Positions 35,620 to 44,908 of a stretch of DNA of 64,000 bases are shown here, piece by piece. Location of the stretch: NCBI RefSeq assembly GCF_000176175.1, contig NZ_ACZP01000021.1:21448-85447 (forward strand), in the 5' to 3' direction. Position 1 is the stretch's first letter, and each line of letters opens with the position of its first letter. The notes beneath the pieces were generated by a model. That model did no database searches. It worked only from the letters and a program-made list of their open reading frames with translations, and was not told the DNA's origin. Made by a program: the position numbers and the translations under genes. The stretch is from Vibrio furnissii CIP 102972 (GTDB lineage Bacteria > Pseudomonadota > Gammaproteobacteria > Enterobacterales > Vibrionaceae).

Positions 35620-36899
35620 ACCCCTACATCATCTTTAAACGAATTCATTCGCCGGAATTGCCAAACCGCAATCACCGATAGAAACAGGAAAATCACAATA
35701 GAAATCACCGAAGCAATTTGGTATTGCTGAAAATCCAAAGTGAGTTTGTAAATCCAGGTAATTAATATGTCGGTATGACCCGCGAAACGATATTCCGGAT
35801 TAATCGGCCCCCCTTCCGTCAACAGAAAGATCGCACCGAAGTTATTAAAGTTATGTGCGAAGGTCATCACTAAAGACGGCGCGACTTGATGCAATACCAT
35901 CGGCAATGTTATCTCACGAAACTGCTGGAATTTATTCGCACCGTCAACTTCACTGGCTTCGTACAAATCGCGTGGAATATTGGTCAGAGCACCGGAAATC
36001 AACAACATAAAATATGGCGCCCCCACCCAGACGCTGACAGCAATGACCGTCATCTTGGCTAAATAAGGATCAGAAAGAAAAGCAACCGATTCAATGCCCC
36101 AAGAATTGAGCAGAGCGTTCACGGGCCCGATGCCATTGAGCAATAAACGAAACATCAACAAAGTGACAAAGGCAGGAACCGCATAAGGAAGAATAAAAAC
36201 GAATCGCCATAATTTCTTAGCTCTGATGTTTCGGTTTTCCAGTGCCAATGCGAGGACAAAACCAAAACCACAAGTTAATACGGTGGCCGATATTGCCCAG
36301 ATAACCGTCCAGCAAGCCACGCCCAAAAAAGTACTGGACCAAATTTTTAATTCAAACAGTGTCTGGAAGTTTTTTAACCCGACCCAATCAACTAAATTTT
36401 TGGGCGGAATGTGGTGAGGAGCAGAATAGTTGGTAAACGACACCAAGACCGTAATCGCGATCGGCATGATGATGAATGCCAGACTGGCTATCAATGCTGG
36501 CGATAACACAATAAGCGCAAACTTATCGTCATAAATAGCTTTGGCTTGCTCACGGAGAGTGAGCGTACACCATGAGCAATCTTGTGCATGACGAACATTA
36601 ACGACATACGTGGTGATGGTTAACACCACAAGCACCAGAGCTATCACCCCTTCCACCAGCATAAAAATTGAATTGTCGCCAGCAATCACTTGAAAGCCCT
36701 GACGTGTTTGTGCAACATCCCCCAGCGAAATCAACCCTTTAAGCGCACTGGCCATCTCTGGCGCAAAGGATAAAAACAAGACTTGCACCAAGAGGAAAAT
36801 CCCCCCGGTGATCCAATGTCCACGAGCGAACTGAGTTGATCCCATAATGATCCAAGAGAGTCTCATTTTCGGGTCCTTAACAGTTTGAGACAAAAGCAT
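35616..36899 (-). CDS. ABC transporter permease, MalF-like
   Basis: The 427-residue permease begins with an extended N-terminal part carrying two to three extra helices (WITGGIFLLVQVLFLSFAP, IFMLVEGVIALVLVVLTITTY). The core permease follows, with the EAA loop DLYEASEVDGANKFQQFREITLPMVL. The long N-terminus resembles the GanP/MdxF subgroup rather than E. coli MalF, because the large periplasmic P2 loop is missing. It lies three bases from the binding-protein gene. Confidence 0.92.
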   Translation of the reverse strand: MLLSQTVKDPKMRLSWIIMGSTQFARGHWITGGIFLLVQVLFLSFAPEMASALKGLISLGDVAQTRQGFQVIAGDNSIFMLVEGVIALVLVVLTITTYVVNVRHAQDCSWCTLTLREQAKAIYDDKFALIVLSPALIASLAFIIMPIAITVLVSFTNYSAPHHIPPKNLVDWVGLKNFQTLFELKIWSSTFLGVACWTVIWAISATVLTCGFGFVLALALENRNIRAKKLWRFVFILPYAVPAFVTLLMFRLLLNGIGPVNALLNSWGIESVAFLSDPYLAKMTVIAVSVWVGAPYFMLLISGALTNIPRDLYEASEVDGANKFQQFREITLPMVLHQVAPSLVMTFAHNFNNFGAIFLLTEGGPINPEYRFAGHTDILITWIYKLTLDFQQYQIASVISIVIFLFLSVIAVWQFRRMNSFKDDVGV

Positions 36900-36901
36900 A
36901 A

Positions 36902-38134
36902 CTACTCCTGATACGCGATCTGCTCTTCAATGATCGATTTCGCATGGTCAAGAGCCTGATTGACCGGCTGATCGTTGACCCACATCGCCGTGATTGCACT
37001 CGCCATCGGTGACCACAGGTAGCCCATTTCAGGAATCGATGGCATTGCGTCGGAATGAAAACCTTGCGCAATAATGGCATAGGTGGCCTCATCCGCATCG
37101 ACAATGATTTTCTCCATCAGTGATTCAACGGGTGGAATAGATTTGGTCATTTGGTAGCGTTTCAGCAGCATTTTTTCTGAGGACAGATAATCGGCAAACA
37201 GTTGGGAAGCTTTGGGATATTCACTGTAAGAGGACACCACCGCCAGACGCACGGTCGAAAATGTTCTGGGTTGCTTCCCTTTTAGAGTGGGGATTGGAAC
37301 AACACCATAATTGACACCACTGTTGTCGTAACCTTGTATCGCCCAAGGTCCATCAATAATCGCCGCGACTTTCCCTTCGCCAAATAACCCTCGTCTTACC
37401 TGAGCATTACGCATATCAACCGGGTTAGAACGATTGGCTGCTTTTAGCATTTTCATCGCATTCATTCCTTGCTGTGCCAATGGTGAATCAATGCCAAGAT
37501 CTTTGGCATCAGTTCCCTGGTTTCCAAATTCGTAAGCGCCATACAAGGTCAGGAACATTCGTGATTCATAGTAGTTCTGGATATCCCATAACAATGCATA
37601 GCGATTCGCCTTAGCGTCATTAAAACCATTGCCAAATTGGATGATTTCTTCAAAAGTCTTGGGAGCGGTTGGTAATAATTCTTTGTTGTAAAAAAGCGCT
37701 AATGTGGCGTAGCTGACGGGAAAACCGTAATTGCTGCCAGCATATTGGGCCGCTGCAGTCGCATTCGGTAAGAAAGTCGACAAAATACGTTCAGAGGAGA
37801 CTAAGTTTTCCATCGCTCCCCCCGCAACAACCAAACGACCAAGTAAATCATGCTCAATCTCGGCGACATCTGCGACACGAGCTGAACCACCATCTTGAAT
37901 CAAGCGGCTTGCAGCATCAATCGGCGCCAACCCACGAAAGGAAAACTTAATATCGTAACCAAAATCCCGGTTAAAAGACTCCGCAGCATACTTCATGTAA
38001 TCCAGCGTAGAGCTATCCGTCCATATCAGTAGATCCGATCCCGCTTCAGGTTGAATGTCTTCAGCCTGACTCCACAGAGGCAAACTAACGCATGCGCTTA
38101 GCAAAACGGTTTTTATCCATGTATTTCTCATCAC
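36902..38134 (-). CDS. Maltodextrin-type ABC substrate-binding protein
   Basis: The 410-residue protein has a signal peptide (SLPLWSQA-EDIQPE) and the type I binding-protein fold: LLIWTDSSTLDYMKYAAESFNRDFG, RVADVAEIEHDLLGRLVVAGGAMENL, YGFPVSYATLALFYNKELLPTAPKTFEEI and GEGKVAAIIDGPWAIQGYDNSGVNYGVVPIPTLKG. These match MalE-like proteins (CymE/GanO group). It is the first gene of the minus-strand operon and binds the oligosaccharide in the periplasm. Confidence 0.92.
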   Translation of the reverse strand: MMRNTWIKTVLLSACVSLPLWSQAEDIQPEAGSDLLIWTDSSTLDYMKYAAESFNRDFGYDIKFSFRGLAPIDAASRLIQDGGSARVADVAEIEHDLLGRLVVAGGAMENLVSSERILSTFLPNATAAAQYAGSNYGFPVSYATLALFYNKELLPTAPKTFEEIIQFGNGFNDAKANRYALLWDIQNYYESRMFLTLYGAYEFGNQGTDAKDLGIDSPLAQQGMNAMKMLKAANRSNPVDMRNAQVRRGLFGEGKVAAIIDGPWAIQGYDNSGVNYGVVPIPTLKGKQPRTFSTVRLAVVSSYSEYPKASQLFADYLSSEKMLLKRYQMTKSIPPVESLMEKIIVDADEATYAIIAQGFHSDAMPSIPEMGYLWSPMASAITAMWVNDQPVNQALDHAKSIIEEQIAYQE

Positions 38135-38528
38135 AACACCATGTAGTAGTTCAACTAATACTACTATGTGTATTGTGACTATTTTAAGTCAACTACTATC
38201 GAAATCGCCGTGCAATTAATTGTGACAAACATCAACAAAACCTTGTCTAATCAAGGTAAACAGCGTCACGAACTGGCATCAACGACGACGAGTGATCACC
38301 GAGCAAAAAACGAACTCAAAAGACAAAAAAACGCGACAATAAAATTAAATTTGTGACAACAATCAACAAGTCAAGGACATAACAGTGATGGAGTTCTCAA
38401 TTGAAGAATTGCGAAGAGGAAAAACCGGTTCATATCAAGAAGAATGAGTAGGCGTTCACAGTGAACTACTATGAATTCATTTAAATTATATTAACGACTA
38501 ACAACCAAGTGGTTGATAAGGACCTATC
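38135..38528. promoter_or_regulatory. Divergent control region of the alpha-glucan locus with ACTACTA repeats
   Basis: The 394-bp gap separates the two operons. TAGTAGT (38144-38150) and ACTACTA (38160-38166) form a perfect inverted pair. A third half-site, ACTACTA, is at 38192-38198 and a fourth at 38465-38471 beside the porin gene. Two copies extend to ACTACTATG. They are good operator candidates for the TrmB-like protein encoded in the left operon (inference). No gene is seen in the gap. Confidence 0.5.
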
Positions 38529-39563
38529 GTGAAAAGAACCTTACTCTCTGCCTCTATCGCTGCTGCACTGACTCTTTCTGTCCCCACTTTTGCGGCTAGT
38601 GAACGAGGCATAGACCCCAGTGACAGCTTTTTCAATGAAGCATTACAATTTGGCGGGCATGTCGGTACATCATTAGAATATGAATATAAAGTGACGGATG
38701 GTTTCAATGGCAACAAGAAGAAAGAGAAAACAACTACCCATGAAGCCTTTGGTGTCTATTACAACAATTCCCGCTGGAATTTCAGTGCGCTATATGGACT
38801 AAAAATAGAAAATCGCGAACAAAAAGAACCCGGATATCATGAAAATGAAGATGGCCTTAAACACCTCTTCTCATTAAATAAAGGCTTCTATCTCGCCGAC
38901 GGCTGGACGACTGGGCTTATCTACGAACTTGAATACACACGCAGCAAGGTTTTTTCTCCTTATGTCAGTGGACTGCACAAAGATTTGGCAGAACACAGCG
39001 TTCGACCTTATCTCACCTATTTCAGCAATGAGTATAATTGGGGTTTTTACTCTAATCTCGAATATCTCTACAGTAAAGAAGACAAAAGCGAATGGGGAGA
39101 GCGTGTCGAAGAGGGTTACAGCCTGCTGTTCAAACCATACAAGCGTTTTGGGAACTGGGAGTTGGGCGTCGAGCTGTACTATCAGATCAAAGACAACAAA
39201 GATCATCAAGCGAATGGTGCCATCAATGAAATCAGCGATTTCACCGAAAAGTATATTGAACCAATCGTGCAATATAGCTTCGATGATGCCGGTGTTCTCT
39301 ACGCTCGCTTCCGCCTCGGAGAAAACGAAACGAAAAACTCTGCCAGTAGCGGAGGCGGCAATGCCAATGTCGACTACTTCAAAGATATTCGTAAAGCAAC
39401 TCTAGGCTACGAACAAGCTGTGGGAGATAACTGGTTGCTGAAAGGCGAATATGAATACGCCAATGAAGTGGAAGAAAAAAGTCAACTGGCCGGTTGGGAA
39501 GCGAAGAATGAAAGCGAGCTTTCACAACATACCGTTTACTTACAAGCTTTATATCGGTTCTAA
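38529..39563 (+). CDS. Outer membrane oligosaccharide porin (OmpG/KdgM-like)
   Basis: The 344-residue protein has a signal peptide (LSVPTFA-ASERGIDP), then alternating amphipathic strands rich in Tyr, Trp and Glu (LEYEYKVTDGFNG, GFYLADGWTTGLIYELEYTR, WELGVELYYQIKD). It ends with Phe in VYLQALYRF, the C-terminal signal of beta-barrel proteins. The monomeric 14-strand OmpG class fits the length and the charged lumen. In cyclodextrin loci of other bacteria (CymA) a dedicated porin takes the ring sugars across the outer membrane. It is first in the right-hand operon. Confidence 0.75.
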   Translation: MKRTLLSASIAAALTLSVPTFAASERGIDPSDSFFNEALQFGGHVGTSLEYEYKVTDGFNGNKKKEKTTTHEAFGVYYNNSRWNFSALYGLKIENREQKEPGYHENEDGLKHLFSLNKGFYLADGWTTGLIYELEYTRSKVFSPYVSGLHKDLAEHSVRPYLTYFSNEYNWGFYSNLEYLYSKEDKSEWGERVEEGYSLLFKPYKRFGNWELGVELYYQIKDNKDHQANGAINEISDFTEKYIEPIVQYSFDDAGVLYARFRLGENETKNSASSGGGNANVDYFKDIRKATLGYEQAVGDNWLLKGEYEYANEVEEKSQLAGWEAKNESELSQHTVYLQALYRF

Positions 39564-39581
39564 CATCATTAAGAGGCCATC

Positions 39582-40595
39582 ATGCTAAGTGTTGCTGAGA
39601 TTGCACATCGTCTATCAGGCAAAATTGTTGGGGATCCGTCGATTATCATCGACACCATTCGTCCTGTGGTCAGTGACCGGCAAGGCGGCCTCGCCATCGT
39701 CTTCGCCAAATCGGAACTTAAACAGATTGCACAAACCAGCGCAGATGTTCTGGTGGGGCCTAGTGAAATTATGCAAAGTCCTGCGAAAGCGCATGTCGTA
39801 ATAGAACAGTTGGATGTCATGAAAATTAACCAACTGCTGCGCTATTACAAAGTCAATAAGTATCGCGTATTCGAGCAATCAAATACGTCAACCCTTGAGG
39901 GAGTATACATCGGTGAGCACTGCCAAATTGGCAAAGGTTGCCATTTCATGCCAGGCGTTAAAATTATGAACGCTGTAACTATTGGTGACAATGTGGCGAT
40001 TCATGCCAATACAGTCATCAAAGAAGGCACAGTGATTGGCAATAACGTGACCATTGATTCGAATAATTCGATCGGTAACTACAGCTTCGAATACATGTCA
40101 GGTCATGATGGCAGCTATCAACGTGTCGAAAGTATTGGGCGGGTTATTATTGAAGATGATGTGGAAATCGGTAGCAACAATACCATCGATCGGGGCACGT
40201 TTGGTGACACTGTGATTGGCCGGGGCAGCAAGATTGATAACCAAATACAAATTGGTCACGACTGCCGAATTGGCAGCCACTGCCTGATTGTGTCTCAATG
40301 TGGCTTTTCCGGCCATACCATTTTAGGTGATCACGTCATTGTTCATGGTCAGGTTGGTACAGCTGGACACATTACAATTGGCAGCCATTCCGTGATTAAA
40401 GCAAAATCCGGGGTCAGCCACTCTTTTCCACCGGGCAGCGATTTGTTTGGCTATCCAGCCAAAGATGCCAAAGCCTATTACCGTAATCTGGCGGTGCTCA
40501 ACAAACTCACCCACCACCACGAACGGACAAAAAAATCTCCAACTAAAACCAAACATTGGTATTCCCGATTTTTTGACAAACACGTCAATGAATAG
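39582..40595 (+). CDS. LpxD-like N-acyltransferase paralogue in the glucan operon
   Basis: The 337-residue protein has the LpxD plan: an N-terminal UDP-GlcNAc-binding-like domain (MLSVAEIAHRLSGKIVGDPSI) and a left-handed beta-helix of hexapeptide repeats (about 105-285). Within the helix are IGRVIIEDDVEIGSNNTIDRGTFGDTVIG and IDNQIQIGHDCRIG, with the His of the catalytic GHD segment kept. LpxD normally transfers hydroxyacyl groups in lipid A synthesis and is encoded with lpxA and fabZ. Here it sits 18 bp after a sugar porin, so it is an extra copy with an unknown substrate. GAGG precedes the start. Confidence 0.8.
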   Translation: MLSVAEIAHRLSGKIVGDPSIIIDTIRPVVSDRQGGLAIVFAKSELKQIAQTSADVLVGPSEIMQSPAKAHVVIEQLDVMKINQLLRYYKVNKYRVFEQSNTSTLEGVYIGEHCQIGKGCHFMPGVKIMNAVTIGDNVAIHANTVIKEGTVIGNNVTIDSNNSIGNYSFEYMSGHDGSYQRVESIGRVIIEDDVEIGSNNTIDRGTFGDTVIGRGSKIDNQIQIGHDCRIGSHCLIVSQCGFSGHTILGDHVIVHGQVGTAGHITIGSHSVIKAKSGVSHSFPPGSDLFGYPAKDAKAYYRNLAVLNKLTHHHERTKKSPTKTKHWYSRFFDKHVNE

Positions 40596-40674
40596 GATAT
40601 CTGATTAATCCCAATACAGCGCTGACTTTCCGCACTGTATAACTGAAACAAGACGAAATGATCAAGGACTTGAT

Positions 40675-41160
40675 ATGAAACTTACACTTCTGTTTGCCGC
40701 TACCTTAACAACCCTGATAACCGGTTGTGCCAGTACCACGTCTGACTCATCAAAACAGGCCACTGACATCGACACCCGTTTCTTCAGTTGTGATTTACCA
40801 ACGCTTGCCAATGATCGCGGCCCAATTAGCCCTTCTCTGTTTGTTGTTGGTACCTTCTCCGAAGGTCAGTGGATTCATATGGATAACCATAAAATGGCTT
40901 ACAAAGGCGATGGTATTTACCAGGTTGTATCGCAAGAAAAAACCGGAAATGTCAGCCTGCAATTTGCCACCATGAGCTGGACGCCGCAGTTTACCGTTTC
41001 CGGTATGGCGTTATCAGTCGGCGAAGTCAAAGAGCTGAAACGCGGCGGATTTGCTAAGAATACGGTCGTAGCCATCCCTTCCGATGGCCGTTATGTCTGG
41101 ACAATACAAATTGCCCCAGACAAGAAACCTCTTCTGGCAGCAATCGCGGAATGCCAATAA
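40675..41160 (+). CDS. Outer membrane lipoprotein with a pullulanase/CBM-like beta domain
   Basis: The 161-residue lipoprotein has a signal peptide with lipobox LITGC. One beta-sandwich domain is similar in pattern to the carbohydrate-binding modules of pullulanases and SusE-type proteins (SLFVVGTFSEGQWIHMDNHKMAYKGDGIYQVV, VSLQFATMSWTPQF, ELKRGGFAKNTVV, GRYVWTIQIAP). It is probably tethered to the outer membrane and holds starch fragments near the porin. AAGGA precedes the start. No enzyme motif is visible. The domain assignment rests on pattern only. Confidence 0.6.
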   Translation: MKLTLLFAATLTTLITGCASTTSDSSKQATDIDTRFFSCDLPTLANDRGPISPSLFVVGTFSEGQWIHMDNHKMAYKGDGIYQVVSQEKTGNVSLQFATMSWTPQFTVSGMALSVGEVKELKRGGFAKNTVVAIPSDGRYVWTIQIAPDKKPLLAAIAECQ

Positions 41161-41278
41161 CAACCGAAGCAGTGATCGGGTAGCATAATAGCTGCCCATT
41201 CTTCCCGAATTGGATAACGTCAAATCCAGTGGAATATTTCAATCCCCTTTTAGACCCAGCGGGTCAGTGGAGATAGTC

Positions 41279-42409
41279 GTGGCAACAGTAAGCCTACGTA
41301 AAGTAGAAAAGAAATATGATAACGGCTTTAAAGCAGTACATGGTATCGACTTAGATATTCGCGAAGGCGAGTTTATGGTGTTTGTTGGGCCATCAGGGTG
41401 CGCAAAATCAACCACACTGCGAATGATTGCTGGGCTGGAGAGTATCTCTGACGGTGAAATACGTATTGGTCAGCAAGTGGTCAACGATCTGCCGCCCAAA
41501 GATCGGGGAATTGCCATGGTGTTTCAAAACTATGCGCTCTATCCCCATAAAACTGTCTTCGACAACATGGCTTTTGGCCTCAAAATGCAGAAACGGCCAA
41601 AAGACGAAATTAAACGCCGAGTCGAAGAAGCCGCCGAAAAATTAGAAATCACCGATTTACTCTATCGGAAACCGAAAGAAATGTCTGGTGGTCAGCGTCA
41701 GCGTGTCGCAGTTGGCCGGGCCATCGTTCGTAAACCCGATGTCTTTTTATTTGATGAACCGTTATCGAATCTTGATGCCAAACTTCGCGTCTCTATGCGA
41801 GTAAAAATAGCGCAACTGCATAAATCGCTAAAAGAGGAAGGCAACCCTGCCACCATGATTTATGTCACTCACGATCAAACCGAAGCGCTCACCCTCGGTG
41901 ATCGAATCTGCGTGCTCAATCAGGGCAAAATTATGCAGGTAGACACCCCTAGTAATTTATATAACAAACCGGCGAACAAATTTGTTGCCAGTTTTATTGG
42001 TTCGCCGGCAATGAATCTCGTCGATACAGTGATCCGAGAGGATAATGGACAACTCTATATCGATATTGCCAACGACATTCGAATTCTTATTCCGCTCGAA
42101 AAACAACAAGCGCTGTGGCGATATATTAACAAGCCCGTTTGCTTTGGCATCCGACCGGAGCATATCAATATTGCCACGACGGATGACGCGCTCAATGTAG
42201 TGACCGGACAATTAACTGTTGTTGAAAATATGGGCAATGAAAAATATCTCTATTTTCAGGTGGGCAGTAAAGAACTAATTGCTCGCGTCAATGATCAAAC
42301 CATCTCAACCTCAGATATCGGTAAATCAATTCGTTTTAATCTCAATACAGAGTTCTGCCATATTTTCGATTTCTACAGTGAAAAGAGTTTAACCAACGAC
42401 CGGGAATGA
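41279..42409 (+). CDS. ABC transporter ATP-binding protein (MalK/MsmX type)
   Basis: The 376-residue ATPase powers sugar import. It has Walker A GPSGCAKST, the Q-loop VFQNYALYP, signature MSGGQRQRVAVGRAI, Walker B DVFLFDEPLSNLDA, the H-loop YVTHDQTEA and a C-terminal TOBE/regulatory domain (FGIRPEHINI). The Walker A has Ala in place of the usual Gly before Lys. The GTG start at 41279 follows GGAG; an ATG at 41210 gives an unlikely longer N-terminus. It is the only ATPase of this locus and must pair with the permeases of the divergent operon. Confidence 0.9.
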   Translation: MATVSLRKVEKKYDNGFKAVHGIDLDIREGEFMVFVGPSGCAKSTTLRMIAGLESISDGEIRIGQQVVNDLPPKDRGIAMVFQNYALYPHKTVFDNMAFGLKMQKRPKDEIKRRVEEAAEKLEITDLLYRKPKEMSGGQRQRVAVGRAIVRKPDVFLFDEPLSNLDAKLRVSMRVKIAQLHKSLKEEGNPATMIYVTHDQTEALTLGDRICVLNQGKIMQVDTPSNLYNKPANKFVASFIGSPAMNLVDTVIREDNGQLYIDIANDIRILIPLEKQQALWRYINKPVCFGIRPEHINIATTDDALNVVTGQLTVVENMGNEKYLYFQVGSKELIARVNDQTISTSDIGKSIRFNLNTEFCHIFDFYSEKSLTNDRE

Positions 42410-42446
42410 TCACCGGTTAATATTCACCACGACAAGGAAATCTCCA

Positions 42447-44420
42447 ATGAAAAAACGCACCTTGCTTTGCAGTGCGCTGCTGACTGCTATTGCCTTAAAT
42501 GGGCTGACATTAAGTTCACCGCTCTTTGCTGAGACAAACATACAAGCTGAAACAGACAGCTTTCTCGACTTTCGAAAAGAGACTATTTATTTTGTGTTTC
42601 TTGATCGCTTCAGCGATGGAGATTCAAGTAATAATACAGGGAATAACTCGGCAACATATGACCCCAACAATTTAAAGAAATATATAGGGGGTGATCTGCG
42701 TGGTTTAATTAATCAATTGCCTTACTTAAAATCACTCGGCGTAACGGCTATTTGGATTACGCCACCGATCGATAATGCAGATAACGTCGATGTCAATGGT
42801 GGTGCAGGTTACCATGGTTACTGGGGGCGTGACTTTTTCCGGGTAGATGAACACTTTGGAACACTGGAAGATTTCAAAGAGTTGACCGCAACAATGCATA
42901 GTGCGGAATACGGCATGAAGTTAATACTCGATTATGCCCCAAATCATTCCAATGGGAATGACGAAAACGAATTCGGCGCGTTATACCGCGACGGTCAGTT
43001 CATCACAGATTACAACACCGACGTTGCTGCCGGAACGAACTGGTATCACCATAATGGTGGCGTTTCCGACTGGAACGACTGGTACCAAGTACGCAACCAT
43101 AACTTGTTCAACCTCTCGGATTTTAATCAGTCGAATAGCGAGGTATATCAATACTTACTAGATGGTTCAAAATTCTGGATCGATGCTGGTGTTGACGCGA
43201 TTCGTATTGATGCGATTAAACATATGGATAAGTCTTTTATCCAGCAATGGACAACTGAGATTTATGACTACAGCCAAACGCTTGGTCGGGCAGGATTCTA
43301 CTTCTTCGGTGAATGGTTCGGCGCCAGTGCCAATACCACTTCGGGCATTGACGGCTATGCTATCGATTATGCCAATACCTCGGGCTCTGCACTGCTTGAT
43401 TTTGGTTTTAGGGATACCTTGGAACGCGTGTTGGCAAACCGTTCGGGTAATACGATGCAGACACTAAACAATTACCTCAACACCCGAAAAACCGTGTTTT
43501 CCAGTGATGACTGGCAAGTTGTCTTTATGGATAACCACGATATGGCGCGGATTTCGACTGCATTACGCTCCAGTGAATCAACGTTTGGCCCAGGAAACAA
43601 CGAAGCAGGCGGAAGTCAAAACGAAGAATTCGCCCAACAGCGAGTTGACTTAGGGCTGGTCGCAACAATGACCGTACGCGGAATCCCCGCCATATACTAT
43701 GGAACTGAGCAATACGCGGCAAATTTCACCCAAAACGACTTTGGTCAAGTGGGTAGCGATCCCTATAACCGTGAAAAAATGCCAAGTTTCACTCAAAATA
43801 CCCAAGCATTCAAAATCATTCAGACATTGACCGACCTACGCCAAAACAGTCTCGCCATTCAGCGTGGCAGCTATACGTCACGTTGGGTCAATGATGACAT
43901 ATTAGTGTATGAGCGTCAGGAAGATGACGATGTGGTCACTGTTGCACTCAACCGTGGCCCAGCAAATTCTATTACCGTAAGCAATTTAGCATTGTCAGAC
44001 GGTAGTCATAGCAATTTACTTGGTGATGAGAATGTATCCGTCAGTGGTGGACAGGCTACACTTCATCTGGCACAGAACCAAGCGATTGTACTGCATGGGC
44101 AAAGCAGCGGTGATAGCGATCCAACCTCGATAGCGATCTCTTTTAGTTGCTACAATGGTTATACCACACTTGGCCAAAGTGTTTATGCCGTTGGAAGCGT
44201 AGCCCAACTTGGCGACTGGGCCGTGGAAAGTGCTGTAAAACTGGATCCTTCTCAATATCCCACCTGGAGCGCAACGATTACCGTACCTGCACAACAGGAT
44301 GTAGAGTGGAAATGCATCAAACGCGATGAATCGGATCCTACAGCAAATCTCGTTTGGCAATCCGGTTCAAACAACCAGTTTAATAGTGATAATCAAACTA
44401 CGACACAGGGCAGCTTTTGA
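42447..44420 (+). CDS. Secreted GH13 amylase/CGTase-like enzyme with C-terminal CBM20
   Basis: The 657-residue protein has a signal peptide (SSPLFA-ETNIQ). The GH13 barrel resembles cyclodextrin glucanotransferases: IYFVFLDRFSDGDSSNN, KYIGGDLRGLINQLPYLKSLGVTAIWITPP, LILDYAPNHS (region I), DAIRIDAIKHM (region II, nucleophile near 254), FFGEWFG (region III, Glu near 289) and FMDNHDMAR (region IV, near 364). A starch-binding CBM20 domain occupies about 562-657 (SFSCYNGYTTLGQSVYAVG, LGDWAVESAVKL). The IPT domain that CGTases carry before CBM20 seems absent, so an alpha-amylase or maltogenic activity is as likely as cyclisation. It supplies the sugars the transporter imports. Confidence 0.88.
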   Translation: MKKRTLLCSALLTAIALNGLTLSSPLFAETNIQAETDSFLDFRKETIYFVFLDRFSDGDSSNNTGNNSATYDPNNLKKYIGGDLRGLINQLPYLKSLGVTAIWITPPIDNADNVDVNGGAGYHGYWGRDFFRVDEHFGTLEDFKELTATMHSAEYGMKLILDYAPNHSNGNDENEFGALYRDGQFITDYNTDVAAGTNWYHHNGGVSDWNDWYQVRNHNLFNLSDFNQSNSEVYQYLLDGSKFWIDAGVDAIRIDAIKHMDKSFIQQWTTEIYDYSQTLGRAGFYFFGEWFGASANTTSGIDGYAIDYANTSGSALLDFGFRDTLERVLANRSGNTMQTLNNYLNTRKTVFSSDDWQVVFMDNHDMARISTALRSSESTFGPGNNEAGGSQNEEFAQQRVDLGLVATMTVRGIPAIYYGTEQYAANFTQNDFGQVGSDPYNREKMPSFTQNTQAFKIIQTLTDLRQNSLAIQRGSYTSRWVNDDILVYERQEDDDVVTVALNRGPANSITVSNLALSDGSHSNLLGDENVSVSGGQATLHLAQNQAIVLHGQSSGDSDPTSIAISFSCYNGYTTLGQSVYAVGSVAQLGDWAVESAVKLDPSQYPTWSATITVPAQQDVEWKCIKRDESDPTANLVWQSGSNNQFNSDNQTTTQGSF

Positions 44421-44438
44421 TTCCCCTTATTCCCTGAA

Positions 44439-44470
44439 CAAAAAAGCCCCGGCGTTCATCCGGGGCTTTT
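44439..44470 (+). terminator. Rho-independent terminator of the amylase operon
   Basis: AAAAGCCCCGG/CCGGGGCTTTT forms a strong stem with a T run, 20 bp after the amylase stop. Confidence 0.9.
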
Positions 44471-44586
44471 GAAGTTGATGACTCACTGACTAGCGAGGCG
44501 GGATTATTCCCACTCGAATATCAACGAGCACAAAATACATCTAAATAACAGCTAGTTAGAAATGCCACCTTTCTCGATACCATCAT

Positions 44587-44736
44587 CTATACCATGCGCA
44601 GATTTTTTTGATTTTTTGCGTCTCGTCGGCGTTTTAGTTCGGCCTTGCCCCAAGCTGAGGATTCTTTCATATCGCGACGAAGCTCTTGTATCTCTTCAAC
44701 ACTAAGCCGTCGCGGACCCGAGGTAATTCTATCCAT
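44587..44736 (-). CDS. Small basic protein of 49 residues, unknown
   Basis: The frame reads MDRITSGPRRLSVEEIQELR, then RDMKESSAWGKAELKRRR, ending NQKNLRMV. GGAGG lies 6 bases before the ATG, which strongly supports translation. The composition (Arg/Lys/Glu, mostly helical) suggests a small nucleic-acid-binding or regulatory protein. I do not recognise it. Confidence 0.55.
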   Translation of the reverse strand: MDRITSGPRRLSVEEIQELRRDMKESSAWGKAELKRRRDAKNQKNLRMV

Positions 44737-44908
44737 CTTGTGCCTCCAACTTGTCGCAGTACACTTTAAAACGCATCAAAACATGAGCTACCAGTAAGAA
44801 ACCTTGGGGTTATTTTTAGATTATTTTTCATACACATCTTGAAAGCCATCAATACTGCCCAAAGATTATACAACGAGGAATAACCTCATTAAATAAAAGG
44901 ATCAAATC

